A stretch of DNA of 64,000 nucleotides, taken from positions 124,001 through 188,000 of the forward strand of contig OY725505.1 of the NCBI GenBank assembly GCA_963281255.1, written 5' to 3'. Position 1 is the stretch's first letter. Every line of letters begins with the position of its first letter. Source of the stretch: Aphrocallistes beatrix (Eukaryota; Porifera; Hexactinellida; Sceptrulophora; Aphrocallistidae). Below, in pieces: positions 1-14,700 of this stretch. The translations under genes and the position numbers were made by a program. The notes below the pieces were generated by a model. It was not told where the DNA came from and ran no database searches. It was given only the letters and a program-made list of their open reading frames with translations.

Positions 1-612
1 GATTCTCCTATCCAATAAGTTTGAAATCCAACCATGGATAAGTTCCATTACTAGAGCCTTGGAATTCACATTTTATTTTTAGTGTTAGAATTTTCTTCTA
101 CCTGTGTGGTCTGCAGTCTTAGATATGCGCCTTGTACAGCGTAATAGTTCAAGTTTACTAAATACGTCAATGCATTGAACTACGATTTATTGATAAAAGG
201 AGTTGCTAGAGCAATTTATAAAATATTCTGTACTAAGAAGACATTGTTTGTAAATTTCTATCAGGGGATATCCTGGTATCTAGATACTCATCAGTTTTAC
301 AGGTAAGATCTAAATTTATTTTTCATGCCACATACCGCACGAATCTACCTATGTATGAACAATGACCGCATCAATCCGCTACCTAACCCCAATGCCATTT
401 TCGGAATATAGTAGATAGGATAACCCTTGGTACCGGCTAGCGTAAGGTCCCCTCGATATAACCAAATCGATTCAATTACTTTTCTCAAAAAGGATCTTGT
501 GTTTTAGCTTTTTACGTATATGTATATTCCCTTTTTTGGCCATCCCCCCTCCCCTCAGTGCTAACTAATCTCAAATTGGGTTTATGGGTTTATGGATAGT
601 TCAATAAAATTA
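1..612. other. Non-duplicated flank upstream of cadherin gene A
   Basis: No gene is visible here. The sequence is AT-rich and has no counterpart upstream of gene B, because the duplicated block starts near 613. If the promoter or an untranslated first exon of gene A lies here, gene B did not inherit it. I saw no convincing TATA box and no repeat. Confidence 0.6.
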
Positions 613-722
613 AAATTTCTTATATCATAATAGCAGAGGTTTAGTTTCTACAAGAACTCCTTTTGTTGATGTTTACAAACTATTCTTTCAGACACAACAG
701 AACAATTCTAGGAGTACACAGA

Positions 723-3700
723 ATGGCTCAGTTCCATACATTTGCCCTTCTAATTACCTTACTTCTCTCCATCCCGACCACTTATTCACAATCGAATACG
801 CACCATCCTGACTTCACACAGAATGAATATACTCGAAGAGTTTCAGAGGATAATCCTATCAATGAGATTCTCTTCACAGTTGAGGCTACAGATCCAGATA
901 ATCATGCGATAACCTATGGCATCGAGGGAAATGCACACGGTTACTTCGAATTAGGAGAGACAACTGGCGATCTTATACTAAGGAACCCTTTGGATAGAGA
1001 AGTTGTTACAACTCTCGATTTCAATGTAATTCTACATATACTGACATTTATGTAATAGCAGGGTACATAGGCGTAACTCCAGGGGTGGCAGGAGTAGCGT
1101 GCCACCCAGACCTAAATGTTATGTTGACTTGGGGTGGCATGCCACATTAGTTTGATATATCTTTACAAATCTCGCCACCCCAGCTAACCATGAAAAAACA
1201 AAATAGTTGCGCCTATTGCAGGGTATTATAAAGCACTTGAGATTCACTCTAAATTTATTTTGAGTCATAATTTCCATATGCCTAAATCCGTATTACATTA
1301 TGGCCAAATGAATTTTCTTCTACAATGTTAAGCGCCTTACTGTTGTTACATTTTAAAAAGTGTTTTAAAATTCTAGGTTATTGCAGTCGATCAAGGACCC
1401 GGCCCACAGACTAGTACAGCGCGTGTAGTGATTATAGTAGATGATGTAAATGATAATAAACCGGATTTTGTCTTATTTCCTCCAATTTCTATTGATGAAG
1501 ATCAAGCTCCAGTTATGTTTCTTGGTACCTTTGAGGCTACAGACGCTGATAGCGGGACAAATGCTCAAGTAACTTATTCCATATCTGGAGATCCTAATAA
1601 TACATTCTCAATTTCATATCTGGATGGCAGGTTGTATCAGAATAAGACGGTGGACTTTGAAGTCAATCGTGAGATCAGTATAATCATTGTAGCCACAGAT
1701 CAAGGTAAAATAGAGATTTATCAAATTAAACACCAATTAAAACCCGCCAATGACACGGGGTCCATTCTATTTATAGCTTGGATCCCGTATTTCTAAGGTT
1801 TCCCGCCCAAAATGACTTAATCGGAAATGAGTTAGCAAATCCATAGTACATTGATGGGATAATTATTAATTAATTAAATACAAGTTATATACGATTATAA
1901 TTTTATAACGAATAATAGCCGTGGAGCCCTGAACAATGGGATAATTTTATAACATAGTTTAAATACTTAAAATTCGCAGGTAATCCACCTCAATTCCGCG
2001 AGAGAGGTTTAGTGATCACGATTAACAATGTGGATGACACGCCTCCAATATTCTTAAACACCCCGTATACTGTTTCTATCCCGGAGAGCTCAGCCGTAGG
2101 AACAACCTTTTTCACCGATGTCTTAGCAATGGATCAAGACTTTGGTGGGACAAACGCATTCACCTATACGATTCAATCTTCAACAGGGAATGGTGCGACT
2201 CGATTCTCGATGGATAGTACCAGTGGAGCAATTAGTGTTGCGATGGCCTTGGATTTTGAGACGCATCCATCCTACGCAGTTGTAATACATGCGCAAGAAA
2301 TTACATCAGTAAATATCGGACTTCAAACTGTGACAACAACAGTTACCATTACTATCATTGATGTCAATGATGAGCCACCTGTTCTACCAGCTACAGTGGT
2401 CGGAGAGGTAAACCCTTTTATCCAATATCTATTTTGTAGTATTTACCTAATTCAAAACTAATTTCTTCATCTAACACAGTGGTTCCCAACCTATAGTCCA
2501 CACTAAATATCACAGAATCCGCAGGATATAAATTTTGTATTACAGTTAGGGAGGAATGTCTAAGAACGTTGAATAATTATAAATGGGTATATCAGAAGAA
2601 AATTTACTGAAGTAACATGTGGAGTAGTTTTAGAAAATTATATTCATTCCTACATCTCAATATTGATATTTTATAGGCTGCAGAATCAATTGAAATTGGT
2701 CAATTCGTACTACAACTAACCTACACAGATCCTGATACAGTGGTGAATGACTATGTGTTCACAGTTCTAACTTCTGGTGCTAAATTCGCCGTTTCAAACA
2801 CAGGTGTAATCACGGTTATGAGCACCTTAGACCATGAAACACTTCCAACAGAGGTTTTTATGGTTCAAATGTGTGAGGCGATCAATTCAGCTCTCTGTGA
2901 TACAACAAGTGTGAGCGTGACAGTCACAGATGAAAATGATAATTCACCTATGTTCACGGCGGCTGCGTTTACAGCTTCAATAACCGAGGAGATGAACAAT
3001 TTAAATTTTTTAACTATTACAGCTACGGACGCCGATGATGGTGAGTTTATATTATAGTTCGTTTATCCGTTTAATTATATTTGAACTATATTTTACACTA
3101 TTACATATTTTATATAAGATATTTTGACACTTATATTTATTATTAATAACATAGGTGTATTCGGGATGGTAAGGTACAACATCACAGGCACTCTCAAGGA
3201 TAGCTTTTCTGTCGATGCGAATGGACAAATTGACAATACAGTTCCGATAGATCGTGAAACAGATCCTATAGTTGTCCTTACCTATACAGCAACAGATCTA
3301 GACCCGGATTTTCCCCGTCAAACATCCGTCCCACTAACTATAACAGTGGTTGATATCAATGATCAAACCCCAGTTTTCCTAAGCATTCCATCACCATGCG
3401 CTTTTGACATCTCAGAATCTGTGGTAATGTATTATTTTTTATTATTATTATTATACATATGGTTAGAACGCATTATGCTATATTACTAGTTACTGGTTTG
3501 GTGACCATAGTATGGTGAGACTACCCTATACTTTTGTATTATATGCAGGTCAACAGTAAATGGTGCACGTACCCTTAAAAGGACCTTAGTTGCGCGTATA
3601 TGATTGCCACATTTAATGAAATATGAATGGTATTGTATTCTTGGATTATAACAAGTTGTTAATCCTTAAATAATCCTGGTCATAAACTCCACCCTAAAAA

Positions 3701-6700
3701 ACTCCACCCTAAACCAACTATAATGAACAAATTTAATTTGATTTTCAAATGTAGAATAATGAGGACGTATTTACTTTTTCTGTTTCTGACGATGACGAAG
3801 CTGGAACGACAAGTGCGCAAGTGAGTGTTTCTGTAAACAGTTCAGATTTCGCATTTACTAGTGCACAACCTCTTTTCACACTCATGACAAGTGGAGCTCT
3901 CGATCGAGAAATGACCCCGTCTTACACACTACTATTGACAGCAACAGATCAAGGGACTTCCCCGTTATTATCCAGTGTTACATGCACTGTTACAGTTACT
4001 GATGTGAATGACCAAACTCCATCATTTCCTTCATCGCCGTATTCCGTTACGTTGAAAGAGAACAGGGCAGTTCAAACTTTAGTCGTGACTGCCAGTGGAA
4101 CTGATAACGATATCGGGGCAAATGCAAGACTTACATATGAAATTGAACTTGGAAATAGTGAAGGGTTATTTTCTATCAATTCTTCGACAGGTATTTTTTT
4201 TTAATTTACGAATAACTTGACTATATTCATTGTTTTTTTATCTCAATAATTTGACATGATTCTATTTCTTTTCTAGGTGCAATATCCCTTCAGAATTCAC
4301 TTGATCACGAAACTACTACGTCTTTCACATTACAAGTAATCGCAATCGATTCAGCTGTGTCCCCTCTTACTGGTACAGGGATGGTGTCCATTACTGTTAC
4401 AGATGTGAACGATAATATACCTGTATTTGGACAAATTCGATATACAATGACTATAACGGAAGGTTCAGTAATTACAACTGTGGTAGGAGCTATAACAGCC
4501 ACTGATGGAGATAGTACTTCTCCAAATAACGATATTACCTTTAGTATACAAGCAGGTAGGTTTGAATATATGAGGGTAGGCATTGAATTAGATACTCATT
4601 TTTTTGTAGTATTTATTTACGGAAAAATATTGCACCTTCACTAGAATGGACTAAGGATTTTAATAACTCAATGCTTATTTTGTCGACCTCTTGATTTTGT
4701 CGACCTCTTGACAGTTGTGATACGAACATATGAATTTTCCAACGCATTTATCGATAATATGCTGTTTATAAATTTATGTTTACGTTATGTTTACGTTATG
4801 TTTAATATAAGTTATTGAATAATAAACTTAAACTCAATGAAATTTTGAAATGAATTAAATAATTCCAACCTTTCACCAGTCCGCTCCTGTAAAGATCATT
4901 CGAGATGTAAATGTGATTAAAACGAATAAAATTAACTATATGCATAACACTCTAATTTATAGTATGATCTAATGCGCTAGAATGTTATAAACCTAGCAAC
5001 GATCTGACTGAGTGTACTACTTGCCAACTGGAATGTATACTTAGGCATTTTGTTATTGCCAATTTTTAACTGAGCGGGAATTTAAGAGGGTAATAATGTA
5101 TCTTGATTGTTGCTGTCTACTATTTGGTTTATATACATGCCAAAGGGTTTCCAAGGTTTCTAAGAAAAGGTATAAATCATAGTTACATAATCTTTTGATG
5201 TCTTTGGGAAAATTCTTTTCTACCAGTTCTATTATTGTCATGGTAATATGAAATTCTTTTAGGCAATACTGGTACAGCTTTCGAATTAACTGCAAGTGGT
5301 GATATAAGGGTACTCGTTCCACCTATATTCGATACGACTCCAAGTTACACCCTTACTCTGGTTGTAATAGACATGGGGACAGATCCCCAGCCTCTCTCTA
5401 GTACTACGACAGTTGTGAGTTTTAATTAAAATTTCATATCAAAGGTTTGAGTATTTTTACTCCAATGACATTAAAGTTTACAAAGTCCCCTCCAATTAAT
5501 AGTTAGCAATTTATTTATTGCTAGAATTTAAGCGATATTTATCTTTATAGGAAATAACTGTTATTGATACCAACAACAATGATCCTGTTTTAACCAACAC
5601 ACCCTACAACTTCACAGTAACTGAAGGAACACATGCAAACACACCTATAGGACTTGTGTCCGCATCTGACGTCGATTCTGACACTGTCACCAATCTTATA
5701 TTTTCGCTCACATTCCCTTCATGTTAGTTTAAATGTTGTATATTCTCGAAAAGTAGCCGAGCTGATTATTATGATCATTTCTTAACTTTAGCGGCGTTGC
5801 CGTTTGCTATCGATCCATCTTCTGGTCTAATCACCATTACAACTAATACAATCGACCGAGAAACAACTCCTATGTTCACCTTTACAGTGATTGTTGTGGA
5901 TAATACTGTCTCACCAAGGCAAGATTCTGAGACGGTAACCGTTCAAGTGGTCGATGTGAATGATAATCATCCCGTGTTTATGTCCACTCCATATTCGGGA
6001 ACTATTGCTGAGAATTCCCTTGTAAATATACCAGTCGGAGTAACGGTGACTGCTACTGATGGAGATATTGGGACGAATGCTGATATAACTTATTTTATTA
6101 TTGGTGGAGATAAAAATACTCATTTCAAGATTGATAGTAGCACAGGTTGGAATTAGTATAATATTCTGTGAAGTTTTGTTTTCGCTATTTTGAATGGATA
6201 TTTTATTTAGGAGTGATCAGCACAACTTCGAATCCAATTGATTTTGAAGAGATTGGAACCCCTGTGGTACTAACAATAGAAGCAAGAGATGGTGGTATTC
6301 CATCTCGAGCTACAGACATCACTGTGTCGATAGCTATTACAGATGTCAACGACAATCCACCCACATTCCTTGGTACACCCTACTCTACAACAGTTGCAGA
6401 AGATATCGCTACTGGGACTACTGTATTCACGGCGATTATAAATGACGCTGATACTACGACTATAACTTTGACAATTATTAGTGGGGATACAGGTATGTTT
6501 ATTTTTGACAAGTTTAGCCTTCGCCTTCACACATATCCAACACTATTCGGATACGATACGATTTTTAAAAAATTCAACATGCTATACTAATTGTTTGGCA
6601 ATACGTATAACTATATGCTGCAGGAAGTGATTAGAAGCCTATTGATCTTATTTATCACAAATTGGATAAATAAAGTTTGACTATGTGGATGAATATAATC

Positions 6701-8718
6701 TTTAGTACATAATAGTTTTTTAAACTTTTGATCTAAATTCTACAATTTATCTAAAACTGTTCATGTGTACATAAGTAGAATTTGGAGCAAAAATTTAAAA
6801 AATATTCTCTACTAGATTGTATTCATCCAAATAGTCGATAAATGCAAAAAAATAGTAATCACACAATTCCATCTAACACATGGATTTTCGGATTATGTGA
6901 ATTTGTTTAATTCTAACCTCTAACCATAGCCTATTGTATATAAGGCCTCACAGTAACTTTCGGATTTGGGACTAGGGATGCGGTAGAAGATGATTGAACT
7001 AATACATGAGTTGCCTTAAATCATTAACCAAGCACAATAGAGCTTAGGAAAGTATTACAAGCATATATAAATATGGTGTCAAAGTACCAATATCCTTAAA
7101 ATTAATATTAGTCACCATATGATTCGCAATAGGTTATATTTGTGACAAATTTTGTGATTTTCAGAGGCCGTTTAAGGGCACTTCTAAGTGTTTTTATTAT
7201 AAGATTATTCGCTTAGAACTGGGATGTGAATGGGTTAATACAGAAAATTTGGAATTCTTTCATTGAACATTCCAGTGTTGCTATGGAAACGTGTTTTGGT
7301 CAGTTGGGGTCATGTCTTGAAAACCGCAAGAGCTATAAATAACGGCTTCTGAAAATCACTAAATTTGTCACAAATATAACCTATTGCGCAATCATATGGT
7401 GACTAATATTAATTTTAAGGATATTGGTACTTTGACACCATATTTATATATGCTTGTAATACTTTCCTAAGCTCTATTGTGCTTGGTTAATGATTTAAGG
7501 CAACTCATGTATTAGTTCAATCATCTTCTACCGCATCCCTAGTCCAAAATCCGAAAGTTACTGTGAGGCTTATATACAGTAGGCTATGCTCTAACCTAAA
7601 TTTGTTCTCGTATTTTACATGATTATCTTATATAATACGAAAGTTCACCATGATCAAATTCCTGGTTAGAAATTGAATCTTAACACAAGCTGTGAATTTT
7701 CATTGACTGTTATGTATTTATCTTTTCAGCTAACGTATTTCGGACTAATGGGATGAACGTCATTCTCCAAACAACTTTAGACCGTGAAACTGGACCTTCT
7801 TATTCTCTCGTTATTCAAGCGAATGATAGTATTGCCACGATTACTACAACATTAACAATCACTGTTTCAGATGTAAATGATAATGATCCGGTAATAGCCG
7901 CAAGTAACCCTGCGAGTTTTTATTTGCCTGAAAATCGTAGCCCTGGTGTGATAACAACGATTTCTGTAACTGATGGTGATATTGGTGTAAATGAAGATAT
8001 TTACTATGAACTGACTAATACCTTTGGTGGTGTTTTCTCAATCAGTCAGACTGGAGGTGTTCTGAGTCAGATCAGACCCTTCGATTTTGATACAACTGAG
8101 ACATATATGCTCGAAGTAAGTGACACAATTGAATTATTAAAATTATTATACATATATGTGTAAGCAGAACTTCCTTATATACTCTGGAAATAACTACAAT
8201 TAACTCGTGTTACTTTTATAATACCTACAAGCGCGCTTCGCGCTTGCTTGCGCTGCGCGGCTGGCGGACACTTCGTGTCCGCCGGAGGCTCCCTTCGGTC
8301 GCCTGGAGTCACATTGGTTAATTATAAGGGAGATAACATCTCTAAATATGTCTGTTCTACTGTGCTAATCGATTTCACTCGAAAAATCACCAAATTTGTC
8401 AATTTTAAAATTTTTGATGCGTAATGATGACGTCATAACAAAGTGATGAGTCATCATTTTTTGTTGAAAGTCGCATCATATGTGAGGTATGTTAGTATAC
8501 AGATTCTATTAAAATTTCAGCCTTCTATCTCCTATAATGGCTGAGTTATGCCCGAATAACTGTGTTGCTTAACTTTTAAAAATGTGACAATGACGTCATA
8601 ATTCCATGATGAGTCGACATTTTGCTCTGAACTCAGAACTTACTGGAGCCATAGCCAAAAGACCCCCACATGCCAAAAATCAGCTTTCTGCGCCTGGCAG
8701 TTTCTTCAATCAATTCGT

Positions 8719-8760
<42 letters not shown>

Positions 8761-11700
8761 CACAATAATCGAGTTTTAATAGTAAGGATATATCGAAATG
8801 CTTTTAGATCTTGTTTTACTGCCGAATAGTAATGATAATTTATTTTCCTTTTTAGATAATAGTTCGAGATGGTGGCATCGTTTCTCGCTCAGCCACACAT
8901 TCAATTACTATCACAATCATAGATCTAAACGATAACACACCCACTTTTACATCAGATCTTTATCGTGAAGCTATTGATGAGAGCCAAACTGTTTCTTACA
9001 ATTTTATATCTAATACAATGGCTACTGACGGAGACACGAATGCAACTAGTAATGGTTTATTAACATTTTCTATTGTGAGTGTCTCACCTGTAAGTTTCTT
9101 TAGTTCATTCGACATCGCTATGCTGACTGGACAGCTAACATTACTGAATTCTTTGGATTATGAAGTTGTAAGTTGCATACACCTTATTTTCACTCGATAA
9201 TAAAAAGCTTTCTATCCTAATAGGTTATCAATATATTATTGATTTAGGTTCAAGAGATTGTATTGGATATAATGGCCGTAGACAATGCTGTTTCTGTTGG
9301 TGATAGACTAACTTCAACTACAGAAGTTATTCTGACAATAAACGATGTTAACGATAACACTCCAGCCTTCTTATCGAGTATATACAGGATTACAATATTC
9401 GAGAACTCAAATGTACCTTCTACTGTTGGTGCCTTTACAGCTCGTGACATCGATTCAGGGGCTAATGGAGCTATTACATATTCCAATTCAGGAATGCCTT
9501 CAAACTTTGATTATTCTTCGACAACTGGTGTTTTGACTCTTAATACCAATTTTGACAGAGATACTCTCTCTCCGAATCCATTTATGTTTATGGTGAGTAA
9601 GCATTTTATTTTAAAGGAACGTATGTGATTTCCGTTATCTTCATGTTTAAAGAATGAAAAATGAATAAAATTGATCGATTTACTATATTCTGTAGGTCAT
9701 TGCTACGGATGGTGGTTCATCTCCAAGACAAAATTCCTCCACAGTAATAGTGGAGATATTAGACCTAAACGACAACGCTCCAATGTTTAACATGGCCAGT
9801 TACTTATTCTCTATTTCTGAAGGTACTACATTCCCTATACCTGCCGGTACAGTACTTGCAACAGAAACTAATGACCAAGGTGTAAATGCCCAAATCGAAT
9901 ATGCCATAACACATGGTGGCGAAGGGAACTTTGTTATCAACGCTACGACTGGAGAAATAACAACTACGAGGGCTCTTGATCGCGAGACTGAAGATACCTT
10001 TGAACTAACAGTAGTTGCGTACGACCTTGGTACTAATCCCCTCAGCACATATGTTGCAGTTACCATAACATTAGATGACATAAATGATAATCCTCCAGTG
10101 TTCAGTTTCCCAACTTACCATTTAAACGTGACGGAGGGTGCAGCCAATATGGAAGCGTTTAGCTCGGTGGATATTATTGCTACAGATCCAGATATGGGAA
10201 CAAATGGGCAAGTTCTATATTCTATTCGAGACACAAATTTTACAGCAACGACAATAAGTGGTGAGTTTTCAATTAATAATGTAAAATTTAGGAGATACTT
10301 AAACGACTAACTTCCATCTGTGTATCACAGGTGTTCACTGATGTTATTTCAAGTTATAATAGTTTACAACAATTGTCAAAATACTTTACAAATTGATAGT
10401 TTAGTTCGATCACTGTCCACACCTGTTGATGTATTGGTAATGAATAGCTGATATTCAGTGTTAACATGTTCACATATATAATTCATTTGATCTACAATAT
10501 AAAACCTTTTATTTCGAATTTTATAGGTTTACTTGCAAAAGTCGAGAGTAGCGTTTCTCTCGATTTTGAAACCACCCCGCACTACCAGATAGAAATATTA
10601 GCAATTGACCAAGCTACAACTGGAAAAATGACAGGGACTGCAACGCTATTCATTACGCTGATAGATGTGAATGATAATCCACCCATTATCATGCCACTAT
10701 CTCCTCAAACATTTTCTGAAGCTACATCTGGTGGTAGTTTCCTATTTCAGGTTAGTTTTTATATTGAACAAACTCTATAGTCTCAGTTGGTGATCAAACC
10801 CTCAAAATAGGTATTTATTACTCTCATTATTTCTATCAACAGGTCATTGCCACCGATGCTGACTCTGGAATCAATGCTGAAATCCAATATTCAATAACAG
10901 CTGGGAATATTGGCACTAAATTCTCTATACAAGAAGATTCAGGAGTTGTAACTACTACCACATCTCCACTCGACTTTGAAACCTTAACATCTTATACCCT
11001 GACCGTCACTGCAACTGATAGAGGAACTCCTCCAATGAGCAATACTCTTATGGTCCAAATTGATATTACAGATTCTAATGATAATGCACCAATGTTTGGA
11101 TCTGATCCTTTCACATTTACGGCCCCTGAAAACGATGCGTCTCTTACATTTAGCGTACCTGCTACAGATGATGATTCTAGTTCTGATTTCAAGCAAATTT
11201 TTTATTCAATACGTATTGGAGACGAGGATGGTCTCTTCGTCATTAATAACATGACAGGAGAAATCTCCTTATCAGAGTTGTTAGATAGAGAACGTCCTGG
11301 ACTTGAAATATTACCATCTGGAAACGGATTACACAGATTAGTAGTACAAGCTCAAGATAAGAATCGAACTGAGTTTACTGCTACTACACATGTACAGATT
11401 TCTGTCATAGATTCGAATGATAATCATCCGTCTATCAATCGTGAATGTCCCATCTCTTTGAATGTACAAGAAGAAGTGACTGTTCATGAGGAATTACTTA
11501 CAACGATTCCAGTTACTGATGCTGATTTTGGTGCAGCAGGAGAATTTACATATGTAATTGCCATTGGGAATCCTGTGCCTAGAGTTTTCCGAGTCAATCA
11601 AACTGGAACCTTGGAGGTGTTCGGAACCTTGTTAGACCGAGAAATCCAACCATTTCATCTACTTCAGTTGGAATTGAGAGATATGGGCAGTCCACCACTT

Positions 11701-14700
11701 ACTTCAACTTGCATGATAAATGTTACTGTGCTTGATTCGAACACCCATGACCCTATATTCGCGAATGAACCAAACATGGTTATTCCAGAAGATACAGCCA
11801 TTAATACATTTCTACTGATATATACAGCAACTGATGAAGACATTGGTCTTAATGGTGATATTATTTACACCATTAACAGTGGAAATTTTGGGACGAAATT
11901 CAAATTGGGACAGTTTGATGGAAATCTGACTGTAATAGGAACTTTGGACTTTGAAACTCTCAAATTTTATTCCTTAGAGATATTGGCAATCGACAGGGGA
12001 ACCCCACCCAGAACTGGTACTGGAATGATTACCATCAACATCACTGATGTAAATGATAATGCACCTGTTTTAGTAGAGAATACAGCAACTTCAATCCGTG
12101 AAGATATCAGCAACGGTGTCCCAATATACACTGCTATTGCTACAGATGCTGATTCCGATGCTAACCAAATGATTGAATATCGAATACTCGACGGAAATGG
12201 TGGCATGATATTTGCCCTGAACTTGAATACTGGTGAACTTACTATAAACGATAATTCACCAATAAATCGTGAAGTCAGAGATGAGTATGTTCTAACTATC
12301 AGTGCTCGTGACAAAGGGACTCCACCATTGGAAGATATACTCAACTTAACAATTACAGTGACAGATTTTAATGATGAAACACCTTTCTTTCTAGATCAAA
12401 ATCTTGCTTTTGCTATTATTGAAGATACAGTTGAAAATAATTATACAGGCCAAATCATCATTACCCTGACTGGTAACGACTCTGATATTGGATTGAATGG
12501 CGAATTCACATTCAGAATTGATAATGGAAATAGGGGCGGATCATTTTCGTTGTCATCTGATGGTGTTTTAACACGTCTACTCTCCATCGATCGTGAAACT
12601 TTCGATGATTTTAATCTCACCATAACCATCGTTGACAAGGGAACTCCACAATTATCTAGCAGCATGTTTGTATATATTGACATTACCGATACTAATGATA
12701 ATACACCGATTTTCTCCAACATGACATACACATTCAGTACATTTGAAAATGCGGTACTTACTACAGTGATTGGTAACGTTGGTGCTACAGACCAGGATGA
12801 AGGTACTAACATGATGATAGTCTATGTGATTCCTGATAATACAATACCTTTTTCCGTTGATCCAAGTACTGGAATGTTGTCTGTATCTAGCATTCTTGAT
12901 CGTGAAACTCAAGATGTTTACAGTTTTGATATTGAAGGTTATGATGGAGGCATAAATCCACGAACTGGCACTACAACCGTTAATGTCAATATTCTGGATG
13001 TGAACGATAATCAACCTTATTTCATTGCAAAGTCATATGACTTTACCATTCCAGAAAATTATCCAATCACCGATACATTTGACTTTGTAGTAGGTACAGA
13101 TTCAGATATTGCGCCCAATAACGTACTCTATTACCATGTTCTGGATGGCAGTAATCATACAATGGTTGGATTAAATAGTGGTCTATTATCGGTTGTACGC
13201 AATTTAGATCGCGAATCTGCCGACTCCGTTGTTACTGGGAGTATCTTAGTTACAAACACAGCATCCCTTCCTAATCCTTCAGTTTATAATTATACCTTCT
13301 CTCGTACTGAAATATCTATCACCCTGACAGATCGAAATGACAATCCTCCTATCTTCACGAAGCCATGGTATCGTAGGGGAGTTATCAGTACTACGGAATA
13401 TGAATCAGTTATTGAACAAGTATTTGCGAATGATGCGGATCTCGTGAATAGTACCTATTTTGGTGGAGAAATTAGGTTTACCCCTGATCCATCTCGTGTC
13501 AATACAAACAGATTTCGACTGGATGGTACAAATGGAAATATTCATGTTTTCCGAGATTTGGTGCCTGATGTTGGCCTATATTTCGATTTGCATGTGATTG
13601 CATCTGATAATCGTTTGCTGACGCCACATTTTAATGCCACAACCCGTGTCACTTTATGGGTTATAACAGCTGATTTACAGATCGTAATTACGATCCAACA
13701 AACTAAACCAGAAGTAGAGATGAACATTAATGGGATTACAGAAATATTAGAGAATATCACACAATCTTTCATCAACATCGATCAAGTTGTTTATAACAGT
13801 GCAAACAATGAGCATACGGACATCTATTTCCATGCGGTTGATAAAGGATCTTTGGGAATTGTATCCAGGGATTCGGTTATCAGAGTTGTAGATGAGAACA
13901 GAATAACTGTAGGTTCTTTACTCAAAGATATCAGTGTTTCCGAAGTAAAACCTGCAACTTCTCCAGTGGTAAGTCCAACTATGCTACTTTCTTGATTATG
14001 ATAACTGAATACATCCTAACCCTAATATCGAGGCTATTGTAATTGTATTCCAACCAACTTTTTTCTTGTTCTTAGTTAATTTAGCAGCATATAGTTCGAT
14101 GACAGAACGAGGAATATGTTGTCCTCAAATTAACTAGAACCTCAGAGCCCTATGCTTGTACTACTATAAGGAATACATGGTCCTGATGACTTCCAATTCT
14201 ACATTACATACTTAAGTTAGGACCATGTATTTCTAGTGATGAATTTCAAGAAGCATCTGGTTCTGTTAGTAGACCCTTATGTTCCTAATAATTATCTTAC
14301 TAAAGGAAAAATGTTTTTCAATTTCTTCTCATAACTTCAGTGTATATAGACAGGTTTGCCCACATTTAAAATTTTGTTACTTTTCTAACATCTATTCTGA
14401 CAAGTGATACCATCAGAAAAGTTACTTTTCTGATGGTATCACTTGTCAGAATAGATTGATAGTAATGAAGCAATATCTGACAAATGATGACTACTTATAT
14501 TGTTCTGATCAAATGACAAATTCAAAATTATGATGAATGCAACTATCTATATCTAGGAACAATTGTCCAAATCAGTAATTATTTTAATCATAGCCTTCTC
14601 TGTGTAGTCTATGTTTTAATATATTGGTATAACAATTGATTATTTTAGACAACTGTTCCTATATGCAGACATGAAATTAACTGGAATAGTTGCATTCGTC

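Noticed and set aside
663..722. Upstream in-frame ATG extending cadherin A by 20 residues
   Set aside because: The corresponding ATG in copy B is out of frame and ends in TGA. The extension also puts polar residues before the signal peptide, and an acceptor-like site lies between.
2479..2500. Motif CAGTGGTTCCCAACC in intron 3 of cadherin A
   Set aside because: It looks like a hAT end, but no second end or target-site duplication was found.
11967..12344. Minus-strand ORFs inside the cadherin exons
   Set aside because: They mirror the repeated cadherin codons on the other strand, recur at the matching place of copy B, and have no splice or family support.
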